Below are positions 26,377-34,583 of a stretch of 64,000 nucleotides of DNA, piece after piece. Position numbers and translations under genes: made by a program. Source of the stretch: Ignavibacteria bacterium (GTDB lineage: Bacteria > Bacteroidota > Ignavibacteria > SZUA-365); assembly GCA_016720835.1 (NCBI GenBank), contig JADKJW010000003.1:338650-402649 (forward strand), given 5' to 3'. Position 1 is the first letter of the stretch. The number at the start of each line of letters is the position of its first letter. The notes beneath the pieces are model-generated. The model searched no databases. It was not told the DNA's origin and was given only the letters and a program-made list of their open reading frames with translations.

Positions 26377-29300
26377 ATGACCGCTTGCTCACGCTCTTCC
26401 CTGCTCATCGCACTCTTCGCGTTCCTCGCCTGCGCGGCGACGCTCACCGCGCAGGACTTTTCGAAGTACTCGCCCGGCAACGCGTCGGTGGAAGAGGCCA
26501 TCAAGTCCGGCACGCTTGCCAAACCGCTCGCGCGCATGAAGTACTTTTACGAGCGCGTGACGTATCCCGGCGGCGTCATTCCCGACGGCGCGCGGGCGAA
26601 GGCGTTCCAGCAGGCGCAGACGACGATGCGCCTGTACAATCCGGCGGGCAGGAACGGCGTGCAGGCCGCCTTCGAATGGAAGAACGTCGGACCCTTCAAC
26701 ATCGGCGGACGCACGAACGCGATCGGCGTGAATCCGAAAAACCCGAACGTCATCTACATCGGCGCGGCCGACGGCGGCATGTGGCGCAGCTATGACGAAG
26801 GGAAAACCTGGCGCTCCGTATCGGACAGCTGGCCGATACAGACCATGGGAAGCATCGTGGTCGATCCCGTGGACACGAACATCGTCTACGCGGGCACCGG
26901 CGAGGCGAACTACTCGGGCGACTGCTACGACGGCGGCGGCTTCTTCAAAAGCACCGACGGCGGCGACACCTGGAACGAGATCGGCGCCGGCACGCTCCCC
27001 GCCTACGCGCGCTGCAGCGACATGGTCATCGATCCGCTGCACACGAACGTGCTCTACGCCGCCATCCCCGCGGGCGTGCGCAGCCAGGACCAGGAAGGCA
27101 TCTGGAAGACGACGGACGGCGGCGCAACCTGGACGCTCATCCTCACCGGCCGCATGAACGACATCGTCATCGATCCGCGGAATCCCGACATCCTCTACAC
27201 CGCGTCCAGCAAGATCTACGAGGGCGCCATCCTCCCGCGCCACGGCATGCTCAAGACCACGGATGCCGGCGCGACGTGGACTCCGCTCAACATCGGCGTC
27301 GCAGACTCGCTCATGGGACGCACCGCCATCGCCATCAGCGCGAGCAATCCGAACGTGCTCTACATCGGCGTGTCGGAAGTGGTCGAGACGGGACGCACCT
27401 GGCTGCTGGGCGTGTTCAAGACGACGGACGCGGGCCAGAACTGGAAGAAGCTCACCGTGCCCTTCGACTACATGGTGTCGCAGGGCTCCTACGACAACAT
27501 CATCGGCGTGAACCCGGCGAATCCCGACATCGTGATCGCCGGCGGCGTCAAGCTCATCCGCAGCGGCGACGGCGGCGCGACGTGGGAGCGCATCCCGGAC
27601 CAGGGCTCCGGCGGCCTGCTGCACGTGGACGAGCACGCCATCGAATTCAATCCCGCCAACCCCGACCGCGTCTTCATCGGCAACGACGGCGGCTTCTACA
27701 TCGTTTCGAACGCCGGCAGGGACGTGGTGAAAAGCGACCTCGGCCTCTCGATCACACAGTTCATGGGCGGCGCCATGCATCCCTCCAGCGACGCCTTCCT
27801 CCTCGGCGGCACGCAGGACAACGGCTCGATGATCACCAACAGCGCGCCGATGTGGGCCACCACGCTCTACGGCGACGGCGGACGGAACGCCATCAACCAG
27901 AGCCGGCCCAACGTCATGTACACGACCATGGAGTTCCTCAAGTTCTGGCGCTCCGACGATTTCGGGCAGACCTGGATACAGGCCATGGGCGGCATGCCCC
28001 TCGACCAGTCGATGTTCTACATCGACTACGCGATGGACCCGACCAATTCGTCCACGCTGTACCTCGGCACCTACAAGATGTACAAGACGACGAACGACGG
28101 GAAGCTGTGGACGCTGCAGAAGGACTGCTTCTTCCCGACCAGTACGTCCTGCTACTACATCAGCGCCGTGAGCGTGGCGTCCTACGACGGACAGGTGGCC
28201 TTCGCGGGCGCGACCGGCGGCAGCGTCGGCATCACCTCGAACGGCGGCAGCTCGTGGACCATCGTGAAGGACTCGCTGCCCACCGCCTACGTCAGCGCGG
28301 TCAAGAGCTTCGAGCCGGGCACGGTGTACGCGACGTACAGCCGCTACGGCGTGCCGAAGGTGTGGAAGTCCACCCCCTTCGGAAACACCTGGACGTCCAT
28401 CAACGGCAACCTGCCGGACATCCCCGCCTTCGACATCATCAAGCTCGACGGCAAGCTCATCCTCGGCACCGAGGGCGGCGTGTTCATCTCGGACGATGAA
28501 GGCGCAACCTGGCAGCGCTTCGACACGGGACTTCCGGCGCTCGTCATCGAACGCCTGATCTACAACGCCAACACCGGCACGCTGCGCGCCGTGACGCACG
28601 GGCGCGGCATGTACGACCTGCAGTGGAAGACGATCCCCTCGGCGGCGCCGGTCTTTCTCTCGAGGCCCGACACGACGATGCTCGAGGCGGGACAGCCCTT
28701 CCTCTACGCGCCGGTGATCACGGCATCGCCCGCCGCAGCGTTCACGCTCGTCGACGCCCCGGCAGGCGCCACGATCGATCCCGCGCTCGGCATCGTGCGC
28801 TGGAAGGGCGGCGACAAGGTGGGGCGCTTCACCATCGAGGCGTCGAACAGCGCCGGCAAGGCGCAGCAGATGTTCACGCTCACCACGACGGACGTAGTGC
28901 TCGCCGACTGGACCATCGTGCGCAGCGCGCCGATGTCGTCGGGCGTCAACATCATGCGCTACGCGGGCGAGAGCACGCTGTGGGTCGGGCGCGACTCGGC
29001 CATCGTCTCGCGCTCCGTGGACGGCGGCGTGACCTGGGAGGACTTCCAGATCCCCGGCACCAAGGACCTCGTCTACGGCATGCACGCCTTCGACCGCGAC
29101 CGCATCATCGTGGGCACGCGCGGCGGACGCCTTTTCAAGACCACCGACGGCGGCGCCACCTGGCGCCTCGTGCTGTACCGCATGGGCGGCTTCTTCGGCA
29201 ACATCCATTTCACGGACAACGCGAACGGCATCCTCGTCGGCGTCATCGAGCGCGACACCAGCGCGGTGTTCCTGACGACCGATGGAGGCGAGACGTGGAC

Positions 29301-30132
29301 GGAAAACGGCACGCGCCTCAACATCTTCAACCAGGGGCTGATGTTCGCCTCGACGATGCACTTCTTCGACCGCATGAACGGCTGGATCGTGTCGATGAAT
29401 CAGGAGACCTCGCCGCCCGCCGACGCGCGCATCTTCCGCACCACGGACGGCGGCGTCGTGTGGAACTCGTACAACACGTCCACCCGCGCGGTATCGAGCA
29501 TCTCCTTCCTCACGAACCTGCGCGGCTTCTTCGTCGATCCGGTGTACGGGCGCGTGAAGCGCACCGTCAACGGCGGATCGAGCTGGAACAACACCTTCTA
29601 CCCGATGAACAGCATGCGCAACATCAACGTGTACTGCGACACGCTGCACCAGCAGGTGTGGATCATCGGCGACTCCATCTCCTGGGTATCGACCGACCAG
29701 GGCAATTCGTGGAAGCGCGCGTATCTGGTGCCGGCGGGCGTTGTGCAGTCTTCGGCGTTCGACGGCAACGGCCGCGCCTGGGCCATCAGCCGCCGCGGCA
29801 TCGTGCAGACGCTGACCCGCAATCCCGTCACCGGCGTCGATGCCGTGGAGCGTCCGCTGCCCGGTCTTCATATCGGACAGAGTTATCCGAATCCCGTCGT
29901 CTCCGGACGCGACGCCGTGACGCTCCCCTTCACGCTCGGCGGGGCGGCGCATGTGATTCTGAAGATTCACAACAGCGCGGGCAAGGAAGTCGCGACGCTC
30001 ATCGACGGCGCTCTCGGCGCCGGGAGCTACGCGGCCGCGTGGGATCCCGCCGGCGCCGTGAGCGGCGTGTATTTCTGCACGCTGGTCGCGGGCACTGAGA
30101 AGTCGGTCAGCCGCATCGTCGTGACGAAGTAG
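26377..30132 (+). CDS. Large secreted Asp-box propeller protein with T9SS domain
   Basis: The 1251-aa protein starts at ATG 26377 (MTACSRSSLLIALFAFLACA, cleaved near LTAQ). Residues ~110-770 form Asp-box propellers with many S/T-x-D-x-G-x-TW motifs (STDGGDTWNE, TTDGGATWTL, TTDAGATWTP, SGDGGATWER, TNDGKLWTL). A Put-Ig-like domain (SRPDTTMLEAGQPFLYAPVI, GIVRWKGGDKVGRFTIEA) is followed by a second Asp-box region (SVDGGVTWED, TTDGGATWRL, TTDGGETWTE). The end is a T9SS type A domain (IGQSYPNPVVSGRDAVTLPF to SVSRIVVTK). Its first half parallels the 18206-20671 protein almost block for block, so the two are paralogues. It is probably a surface protein; enzymatic activity is unproven. Confidence 0.85.
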   Translation: MTACSRSSLLIALFAFLACAATLTAQDFSKYSPGNASVEEAIKSGTLAKPLARMKYFYERVTYPGGVIPDGARAKAFQQAQTTMRLYNPAGRNGVQAAFEWKNVGPFNIGGRTNAIGVNPKNPNVIYIGAADGGMWRSYDEGKTWRSVSDSWPIQTMGSIVVDPVDTNIVYAGTGEANYSGDCYDGGGFFKSTDGGDTWNEIGAGTLPAYARCSDMVIDPLHTNVLYAAIPAGVRSQDQEGIWKTTDGGATWTLILTGRMNDIVIDPRNPDILYTASSKIYEGAILPRHGMLKTTDAGATWTPLNIGVADSLMGRTAIAISASNPNVLYIGVSEVVETGRTWLLGVFKTTDAGQNWKKLTVPFDYMVSQGSYDNIIGVNPANPDIVIAGGVKLIRSGDGGATWERIPDQGSGGLLHVDEHAIEFNPANPDRVFIGNDGGFYIVSNAGRDVVKSDLGLSITQFMGGAMHPSSDAFLLGGTQDNGSMITNSAPMWATTLYGDGGRNAINQSRPNVMYTTMEFLKFWRSDDFGQTWIQAMGGMPLDQSMFYIDYAMDPTNSSTLYLGTYKMYKTTNDGKLWTLQKDCFFPTSTSCYYISAVSVASYDGQVAFAGATGGSVGITSNGGSSWTIVKDSLPTAYVSAVKSFEPGTVYATYSRYGVPKVWKSTPFGNTWTSINGNLPDIPAFDIIKLDGKLILGTEGGVFISDDEGATWQRFDTGLPALVIERLIYNANTGTLRAVTHGRGMYDLQWKTIPSAAPVFLSRPDTTMLEAGQPFLYAPVITASPAAAFTLVDAPAGATIDPALGIVRWKGGDKVGRFTIEASNSAGKAQQMFTLTTTDVVLADWTIVRSAPMSSGVNIMRYAGESTLWVGRDSAIVSRSVDGGVTWEDFQIPGTKDLVYGMHAFDRDRIIVGTRGGRLFKTTDGGATWRLVLYRMGGFFGNIHFTDNANGILVGVIERDTSAVFLTTDGGETWTENGTRLNIFNQGLMFASTMHFFDRMNGWIVSMNQETSPPADARIFRTTDGGVVWNSYNTSTRAVSSISFLTNLRGFFVDPVYGRVKRTVNGGSSWNNTFYPMNSMRNINVYCDTLHQQVWIIGDSISWVSTDQGNSWKRAYLVPAGVVQSSAFDGNGRAWAISRRGIVQTLTRNPVTGVDAVERPLPGLHIGQSYPNPVVSGRDAVTLPFTLGGAAHVILKIHNSAGKEVATLIDGALGAGSYAAAWDPAGAVSGVYFCTLVAGTEKSVSRIVVTK

Positions 30133-30134
30133 GC

Positions 30135-31121
30135 ATGCGTCGGCATGCCGTGTCATCCGCAAGGGAAGGCTCCGGCGCCTTCCCTTCGCCGTTGCGCCGT
30201 TCCTGCGCTGTGGCGCTTCTCGGTTTCCTTGCGCTGATCGCGCTTGCGCCCGCGCTGCGCGCGCAGTCCTGGCTGTATCCCGAAACGCTCGCCGATCTCT
30301 CGCCGCTGCTGTCCGCGGATCGTCCGGAAGGCCTGCGCTTCCTGCCGTCGACGCGCTTCTGGGGCGAGACCGGGCACTACATCGCCGGACGCGACGAGAA
30401 TCACCGCTGGCACGAGGCCATCGGCGGGGCCATCGAGCTCGTCGGCGCGAGGGACTGGAGCGTGTGGTTCGAGAGTTCCGTGCTTCTCGCCATCGATCCG
30501 AACAACAACATCGCCTTCAATCCGCGCGCCTTCTTCTGGGAGGAGGGACTGATGCTCGGGCTGCGATCCGGCGCGGACGTCTGGTCCTTCGGCTTCCGGC
30601 AGCGCTGCAAGCACGACATCGACAACATCGAACTGCTGCGCGCCACCGGCGTGGAGCAGCAGCGCTCCATCATATACGGCGGACTCGTCGCGCGCTGGGA
30701 GCGCGATCCCATGCGCGTGGCCCCCGTGACACTGCGTCCCCTCGCGGAGGCGAATCTCGTTCTTCTGACTGAAGACCAGCGCTTTCCCGTGGCGACGCGC
30801 GTCGTGGGTCCGTCGGTGAATGCCTTCCTCGGCGCGCTGCGCCTGCGCGTGACCGGGGATCTGCCGCTCGCGGCCGACGTCCGTTGTGGCCTCACCGCGG
30901 ACGCGCGTTTCACGTTGCTCGGACCCTGGCCCGGCACGCGCTTCAGCGGCGTGCATGCGCTGCGGAGCGAGCCCGCGCTGGAGGGATTCGTCGCCATCGA
31001 CGGCAGCGCCGCCACCTTCGCCGTCTTCGCGCGCGCCGCCGTGCTGGACGACGATTTCATCTCCACCCCGCCGCGTTCGGCCAAACTCCTCGCGCTGGGA
31101 ATACGCATCCTCCCGAGATAA
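30135..31121 (+). CDS. Putative outer-membrane-type protein, function unknown
   Basis: The 328-aa product has a long N-terminal signal region (FPSPLRRSCAVALLGFLALIALAPALRAQ). The mature part has alternating beta-strand character (SVWFESSVLLAID, DVWSFGFRQRCKHDIDN, SIIYGGLVARWERD, LRLRVTGDLPLAADVRCGLTA) and ends LLALGIRILPR. This is consistent with a small outer-membrane barrel or periplasmic beta protein. I do not recognise the family. It starts 2 bp after the preceding stop codon, so it is very likely co-transcribed with the Asp-box protein and may help to place it at the surface. Confidence 0.65.
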   Translation: MRRHAVSSAREGSGAFPSPLRRSCAVALLGFLALIALAPALRAQSWLYPETLADLSPLLSADRPEGLRFLPSTRFWGETGHYIAGRDENHRWHEAIGGAIELVGARDWSVWFESSVLLAIDPNNNIAFNPRAFFWEEGLMLGLRSGADVWSFGFRQRCKHDIDNIELLRATGVEQQRSIIYGGLVARWERDPMRVAPVTLRPLAEANLVLLTEDQRFPVATRVVGPSVNAFLGALRLRVTGDLPLAADVRCGLTADARFTLLGPWPGTRFSGVHALRSEPALEGFVAIDGSAATFAVFARAAVLDDDFISTPPRSAKLLALGIRILPR

Positions 31122-31215
31122 TATTCCACCATCGAGTACTCGTCGATAGCCGATACCCCGACCAAGGAAAAAAATATGGGATAGCACGGTATTGTATTTC
31201 TTCTTCGCGCCATTT

Positions 31216-31426
31216 GAAAAATTGCCAGAAAACCAGCGGAACTCGCGCAGCGGATTCGTCTTTTCGAGGCCGTCTGCGTACCGAGCTCCGGGTCGGACGC
31301 TGAATTCCGCTCAGGCGGCCGAGTTTCGAATCCGCAGCGAGTGACGCGTCGGTTTTCTGAGCAATTTTTCATCCGGCGCTGGTGCTTTTCTTTGGTCCTT
31401 TCTTTTGCACCAGCAAAAGAAAGGAC
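31216..31426. repeat. Structured intergenic element, diverged copy C
   Basis: This element is related to the copies at 20877-21099 and 21449-21671 by architecture and scattered identity. The outer stem is GAAAAATTGCCAGAAAACC (31216-31234) with GGTTTTCTGAGCAATTTTTC (31351-31370). The inner stem is GCGGATTCG (31250-31258) with CGAATCCGC (31327-31335). The 3' hairpin is GTCCTTTCTTTTGC (31395-31408) with GCAAAAGAAAGGAC (31413-31426). Several base changes relative to A and B are paired. The rest of the 31122-31597 gap shows no gene. Confidence 0.8.
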
Positions 31427-31597
31427 ATACACCGGCATGCGTATGACAAAGAATGTACGCGGTTTCGACATGAGGCAGCAAGCGGGAACATGAGCAGACG
31501 AACACCGCCAGGACACACTATCCGCGCAGACTGATAAATTCTGTTTATCTTCGCGATCATCACCACGCCACACGCACTTCCGTCCGCAGGACCCATC

Positions 31598-32638
31598 ATG
31601 TTCGACACCGTGTATTACAGCAACACCATCGCCCAGTGGCTGATCGGCGTCGGCGTCGCGTTCGGCATCATCATCGTGCTGAAAGCCGCGCAGCGCCTCC
31701 TGATCTGGCGCCTGAAGAAAATGGCGCAGCGCACGGTCACGGACCTCGACGATCTCGTCGTGGACATGCTCGGCCACACGCGCTTCTTCTTCATCCTCAC
31801 TCTGGCGCTGGACGCGGGCGGCCATCTGCTGACGCTTCCGCATCTGGCGACGCGCATTCTCGACCAGGTGGCCGTGATCGGCGTGCTGCTGCAGGTGGCC
31901 TTGTGGGGCAATCAGCTGGTCGCCTACTCGCTGGGCAAGTACGCAAAGGCCGCGGAGGGCGAATCCGCCAGCGGCGCCACCGCGCTGCTCGGCATCGTGA
32001 TACGCATCGCGCTGTGGTCCGTCATCGTGCTGCTGGTGCTCGACAACTTCGGCGTCAACATCACCACGCTGGTGGCGGGACTCGGCATCGGCGGCATCGC
32101 CATCGCGCTCGCCGTGCAGAACGTGCTCTCCGACCTCTTCGCTTCGCTCGCCATCATCCTCGACAAGCCCTTCGTCAACGGCGACACGATCATGGTGGAC
32201 AGTTTCACCGGCACGGTGGAGAAGATCGGCCTCAAGACCTCGCGCCTGCGCAGCGTGACCGGTGAGCAGCTCGTGTTCTCGAACACCGATCTGCTCAAGA
32301 GCCGCATCCGCAACTTCCACCGCATGCAGGAACGGCGCGTGATCTTCCAGCTCGGCATGGCGCACGACACGCCCGTGGACAAGCTCGAAGGCATTCCCGC
32401 CGCGGTGCAGGCGCTCGTCGAGCGAGAGGAAAACGCCCGTTTCGTGCGCGCGCATTTCAAGGACATCGGCCTTGCCGCGCTCGGTTTCGAAATCGTGTAC
32501 GACGTGCTCGATCCCGACTACATCGTCTACATGGACATTCAGCAGCGCCTCAACCTCGGCATCTGCCGCGTGCTCGAGGAGCAGGGCCTCTCCTTCGCGC
32601 GCAACGTGCCGCTCGCGCCGTCGCCCGCCGCGAAGTAA
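31598..32638 (+). CDS. MscS-family mechanosensitive ion channel
   Basis: The 346-aa membrane protein has an N-terminal helix (TIAQWLIGVGVAFGIIIVL) and two more in the first 150 residues. The pore-lining TM3-like helix with the MscS signature follows (TLVAGLGIGGIAIALAVQNV, LSDLFASLAIILDKPFVNGD). A cytoplasmic beta and alpha-beta domain comes after it (GTVEKIGLKTSRLRSVTGEQLVFSNTDLLKSRIRNF). It would release solutes on hypo-osmotic shock. It stands alone between a repeat-bearing gap and dapF, 76 bp upstream of the latter. Confidence 0.9.
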   Translation: MFDTVYYSNTIAQWLIGVGVAFGIIIVLKAAQRLLIWRLKKMAQRTVTDLDDLVVDMLGHTRFFFILTLALDAGGHLLTLPHLATRILDQVAVIGVLLQVALWGNQLVAYSLGKYAKAAEGESASGATALLGIVIRIALWSVIVLLVLDNFGVNITTLVAGLGIGGIAIALAVQNVLSDLFASLAIILDKPFVNGDTIMVDSFTGTVEKIGLKTSRLRSVTGEQLVFSNTDLLKSRIRNFHRMQERRVIFQLGMAHDTPVDKLEGIPAAVQALVEREENARFVRAHFKDIGLAALGFEIVYDVLDPDYIVYMDIQQRLNLGICRVLEEQGLSFARNVPLAPSPAAK

Positions 32639-32714
32639 CGGATCGCGCCGCGGGCGCGCGCCGCGCTGCAACACGCTCGAAGCGGCAACACCCTTTCAAC
32701 CACAGGCAATCGAC

Positions 32715-33632
32715 ATGCGGACATACACATTCACCAAGGCCGAGGGCGCGCAGAACGACTTCGTGATCGTCGAGGATCTGGACCGCGCCATTCCCGTCGC
32801 GGAGCGCCAGGCCTTCGCGCGCGCCGCCTGCCATCGCCGCAGGGGCGTGGGCGCGGACGGCGCCATCTTTCTCGAGCGCAGCGACGCGCTCGATTTCACG
32901 ATGGCCTTCTACAATCCCGACGGCTCGCATGGATCGATGTGCGGCAACGGCGGACGCTGCGCCGCGCTGTACGCGCTGCGCAAGGGACTCGCGCCCGCCA
33001 CGATGCGCTTCGACGTGCTGGACCGCGAGTACCGCGCCGTGGTGACGGATGACGCGATACGGTTGTACTTCCCGCCGCCGCTGGAAATCCGCGAGGTCCG
33101 TATCACGACCGCCATACCGCTGCGTCCCCCGCTGTACTTCGTGCACACCGGCGCACCGCATCTCGTCGTGTTTCTCGAGAGCATCGGCGAGCCGCATGCC
33201 GCCGCGCTGGACGACCTCGACGTCGACGCGCTCGGCAGGGCGCTGCGCGAGGCGCCGGAGTTCGCGCCCGTCGGCACGAACGTCAACTTCCTGCACATCG
33301 ATCACGAGGGGCTCGTGCACATCCGCACCTTCGAGAAGGGCGTGGAGGCCGAGACCGAGGCCTGCGGCACCGGCACCCTTGCCGCGGGCATCATCACCCT
33401 CGCGGTGCGCGGACTCGCGCCCCCCGTGCACTTGCGCACGCGCGGCGGCGACATCCTCACCGTCGGCTTCCTTGTTCCCGAGAGCGGGCCGGGCATGCCT
33501 GATGCGTTTTCCCCCGCATACTACGCGAACGATCTGTTTCTGGAGGGGCCGGCGAGGTTGGTGTTTGAAGGATCCCTCGCCATGAATAACGATTCCATCC
33601 ATGAGATTGGGGCGCATGGTGTCATGAAGTAA
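32715..33632 (+). CDS. dapF: Diaminopimelate epimerase
   Basis: This 305-aa enzyme interconverts LL- and meso-diaminopimelate for lysine and peptidoglycan synthesis. The two catalytic cysteines are visible: Cys76 in SHGSMCGNGGRCAA and Cys217 in ETEACGTGTLAAG. FTKAEGAQNDFVIVED at the N-terminus and AFYNPDG before the first Cys are family motifs. The start at 32715 (MRTYTFTKAEG) matches family alignment. The C-terminus runs ~18 residues past the usual GPA..VFEG ending. It ends 46 bp before a strong terminator. Confidence 0.93.
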   Translation: MRTYTFTKAEGAQNDFVIVEDLDRAIPVAERQAFARAACHRRRGVGADGAIFLERSDALDFTMAFYNPDGSHGSMCGNGGRCAALYALRKGLAPATMRFDVLDREYRAVVTDDAIRLYFPPPLEIREVRITTAIPLRPPLYFVHTGAPHLVVFLESIGEPHAAALDDLDVDALGRALREAPEFAPVGTNVNFLHIDHEGLVHIRTFEKGVEAETEACGTGTLAAGIITLAVRGLAPPVHLRTRGGDILTVGFLVPESGPGMPDAFSPAYYANDLFLEGPARLVFEGSLAMNNDSIHEIGAHGVMK

Positions 33633-33677
33633 TTCCGTCCCTGTAGGACCATGGGGCCGTCAGCTCCCGCCACATTG

Positions 33678-33711
33678 AAAAGCCCCTCCCCAAAGCGGGG
33701 AAGGGCTTTTC
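33678..33711. terminator. Bidirectional intrinsic terminator between dapF and the lipoprotein gene
   Basis: AAAAGCCCCTCCCC-aaag-CGGGGAAGGGCTTTT forms a long near-perfect stem with A-run and T-run flanks. It can serve dapF on the plus strand and the converging lipoprotein gene on the minus strand. Confidence 0.9.
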
Positions 33712-33747
33712 TTCCGTGAAGGAATCTATGTCAATGGAGACGGGTTT

Positions 33748-34302
33748 TCAGAGCGCGGAGTTCGAGAGGATGTTCTTGGAGATGGCGCTGATGACGACGA
33801 GCCGCTTCGCGCCGCTGCTGTCCTTCAGGGCCAGCGTGTACGCCCACTCGTTGGCCGCGGCGCTGCGGGCGAAGGACCAGCCGGTGACCGTGCCGGGCGC
33901 TTCGCGCTGCACGAGGCTGGCGGCGAGGGCAACGGAGATGAAGTACGGGCCCGGGTCCACGTCGTATGCGTTGGTAAGCGCGCCGCCCGAGATGCCCTCG
34001 AGCACGCCGCTGTTCGCGTCGAAGCTGACGACGACCGCGGCGCCCTTGCGCGGCTGCACGGTGACGCGGACCAGCGAGGCGCCGTCGGACGCGTCGGTGG
34101 CCGTCACCGTCTGCACCGCGGTGCCGGGCACGATGCCGAGCGCGCGGCCGACGTAGTCCTGCATCACGGCGCCCGAGGCGGTCGTGCCGCTCTGCGCGGA
34201 CTCGGGCTGCGTGATGCCGTTGGATGCGGTTTTGTCCGAGCAGCCCGCGAGGAGCAGGAAGCCGGCGATGGCGAGTGCGGGGAGCGATCTATGCGCGTTC
34301 AT
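33748..34302 (-). CDS. Small lipoprotein, function unknown
   Basis: The 184-aa product has a lipoprotein signal (MNAHRSLPALAIAGFLLLAG followed by Cys, lipobox LLAGC), so it is probably anchored in a membrane. The mature part includes ALGIVPGTAVQTVTATDAS, VRVTVQPRKGAAVVVSFDA and NEWAYTLALKDSSGAKRLVV. These PepSY-like alternating strands suggest a small beta-rich periplasmic domain, but I cannot name the family. The start at 34302 is chosen for the lipobox; the frame upstream is not signal-like. Confidence 0.7.
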   Translation of the reverse strand: MNAHRSLPALAIAGFLLLAGCSDKTASNGITQPESAQSGTTASGAVMQDYVGRALGIVPGTAVQTVTATDASDGASLVRVTVQPRKGAAVVVSFDANSGVLEGISGGALTNAYDVDPGPYFISVALAASLVQREAPGTVTGWSFARSAAANEWAYTLALKDSSGAKRLVVISAISKNILSNSAL

Positions 34303-34463
34303 GGTGTACCTCGTTCTTTCTGTGTGGCGAATGCCTGTGGACGGCTTTTTCGGGTGCGGGAGGAAGGAGAGGTCCGGACCTGCGCTTCCTTTTTCCACCG
34401 CTTTGAGAGAATGATACGCGAGGGGGTGCAAAAGTTACTCCACGCGCGCGCCGCGGCCGGGTA

Positions 34464-34486
34464 TAAAAAAATGCCCGGGGGGGCAC
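34464..34486 (-). terminator. Intrinsic terminator downstream of the GH13 gene
   Basis: On the minus strand TGCCC-cccc-GGGCA is followed by seven T. It lies about 100 nt after the GH13 stop codon. The remainder of the 34303-34583 gap shows no gene. Confidence 0.7.
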
Positions 34487-34583
34487 TGTAACTTCGCGGG
34501 CGCTCATGTGTCGCGGGGCGCGCGCATGCGGAAACGGCGATGCACACGCACCGCCGTCCGTTCTGTTCAGCGATGGAAAAGCG

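Noticed and set aside
26389..30162. 1257-aa open frame antisense to the large Asp-box protein
   Set aside because: Composition typical of an opposite-strand shadow; no motif, and the sense gene has signal peptide, Asp-boxes and a T9SS domain.
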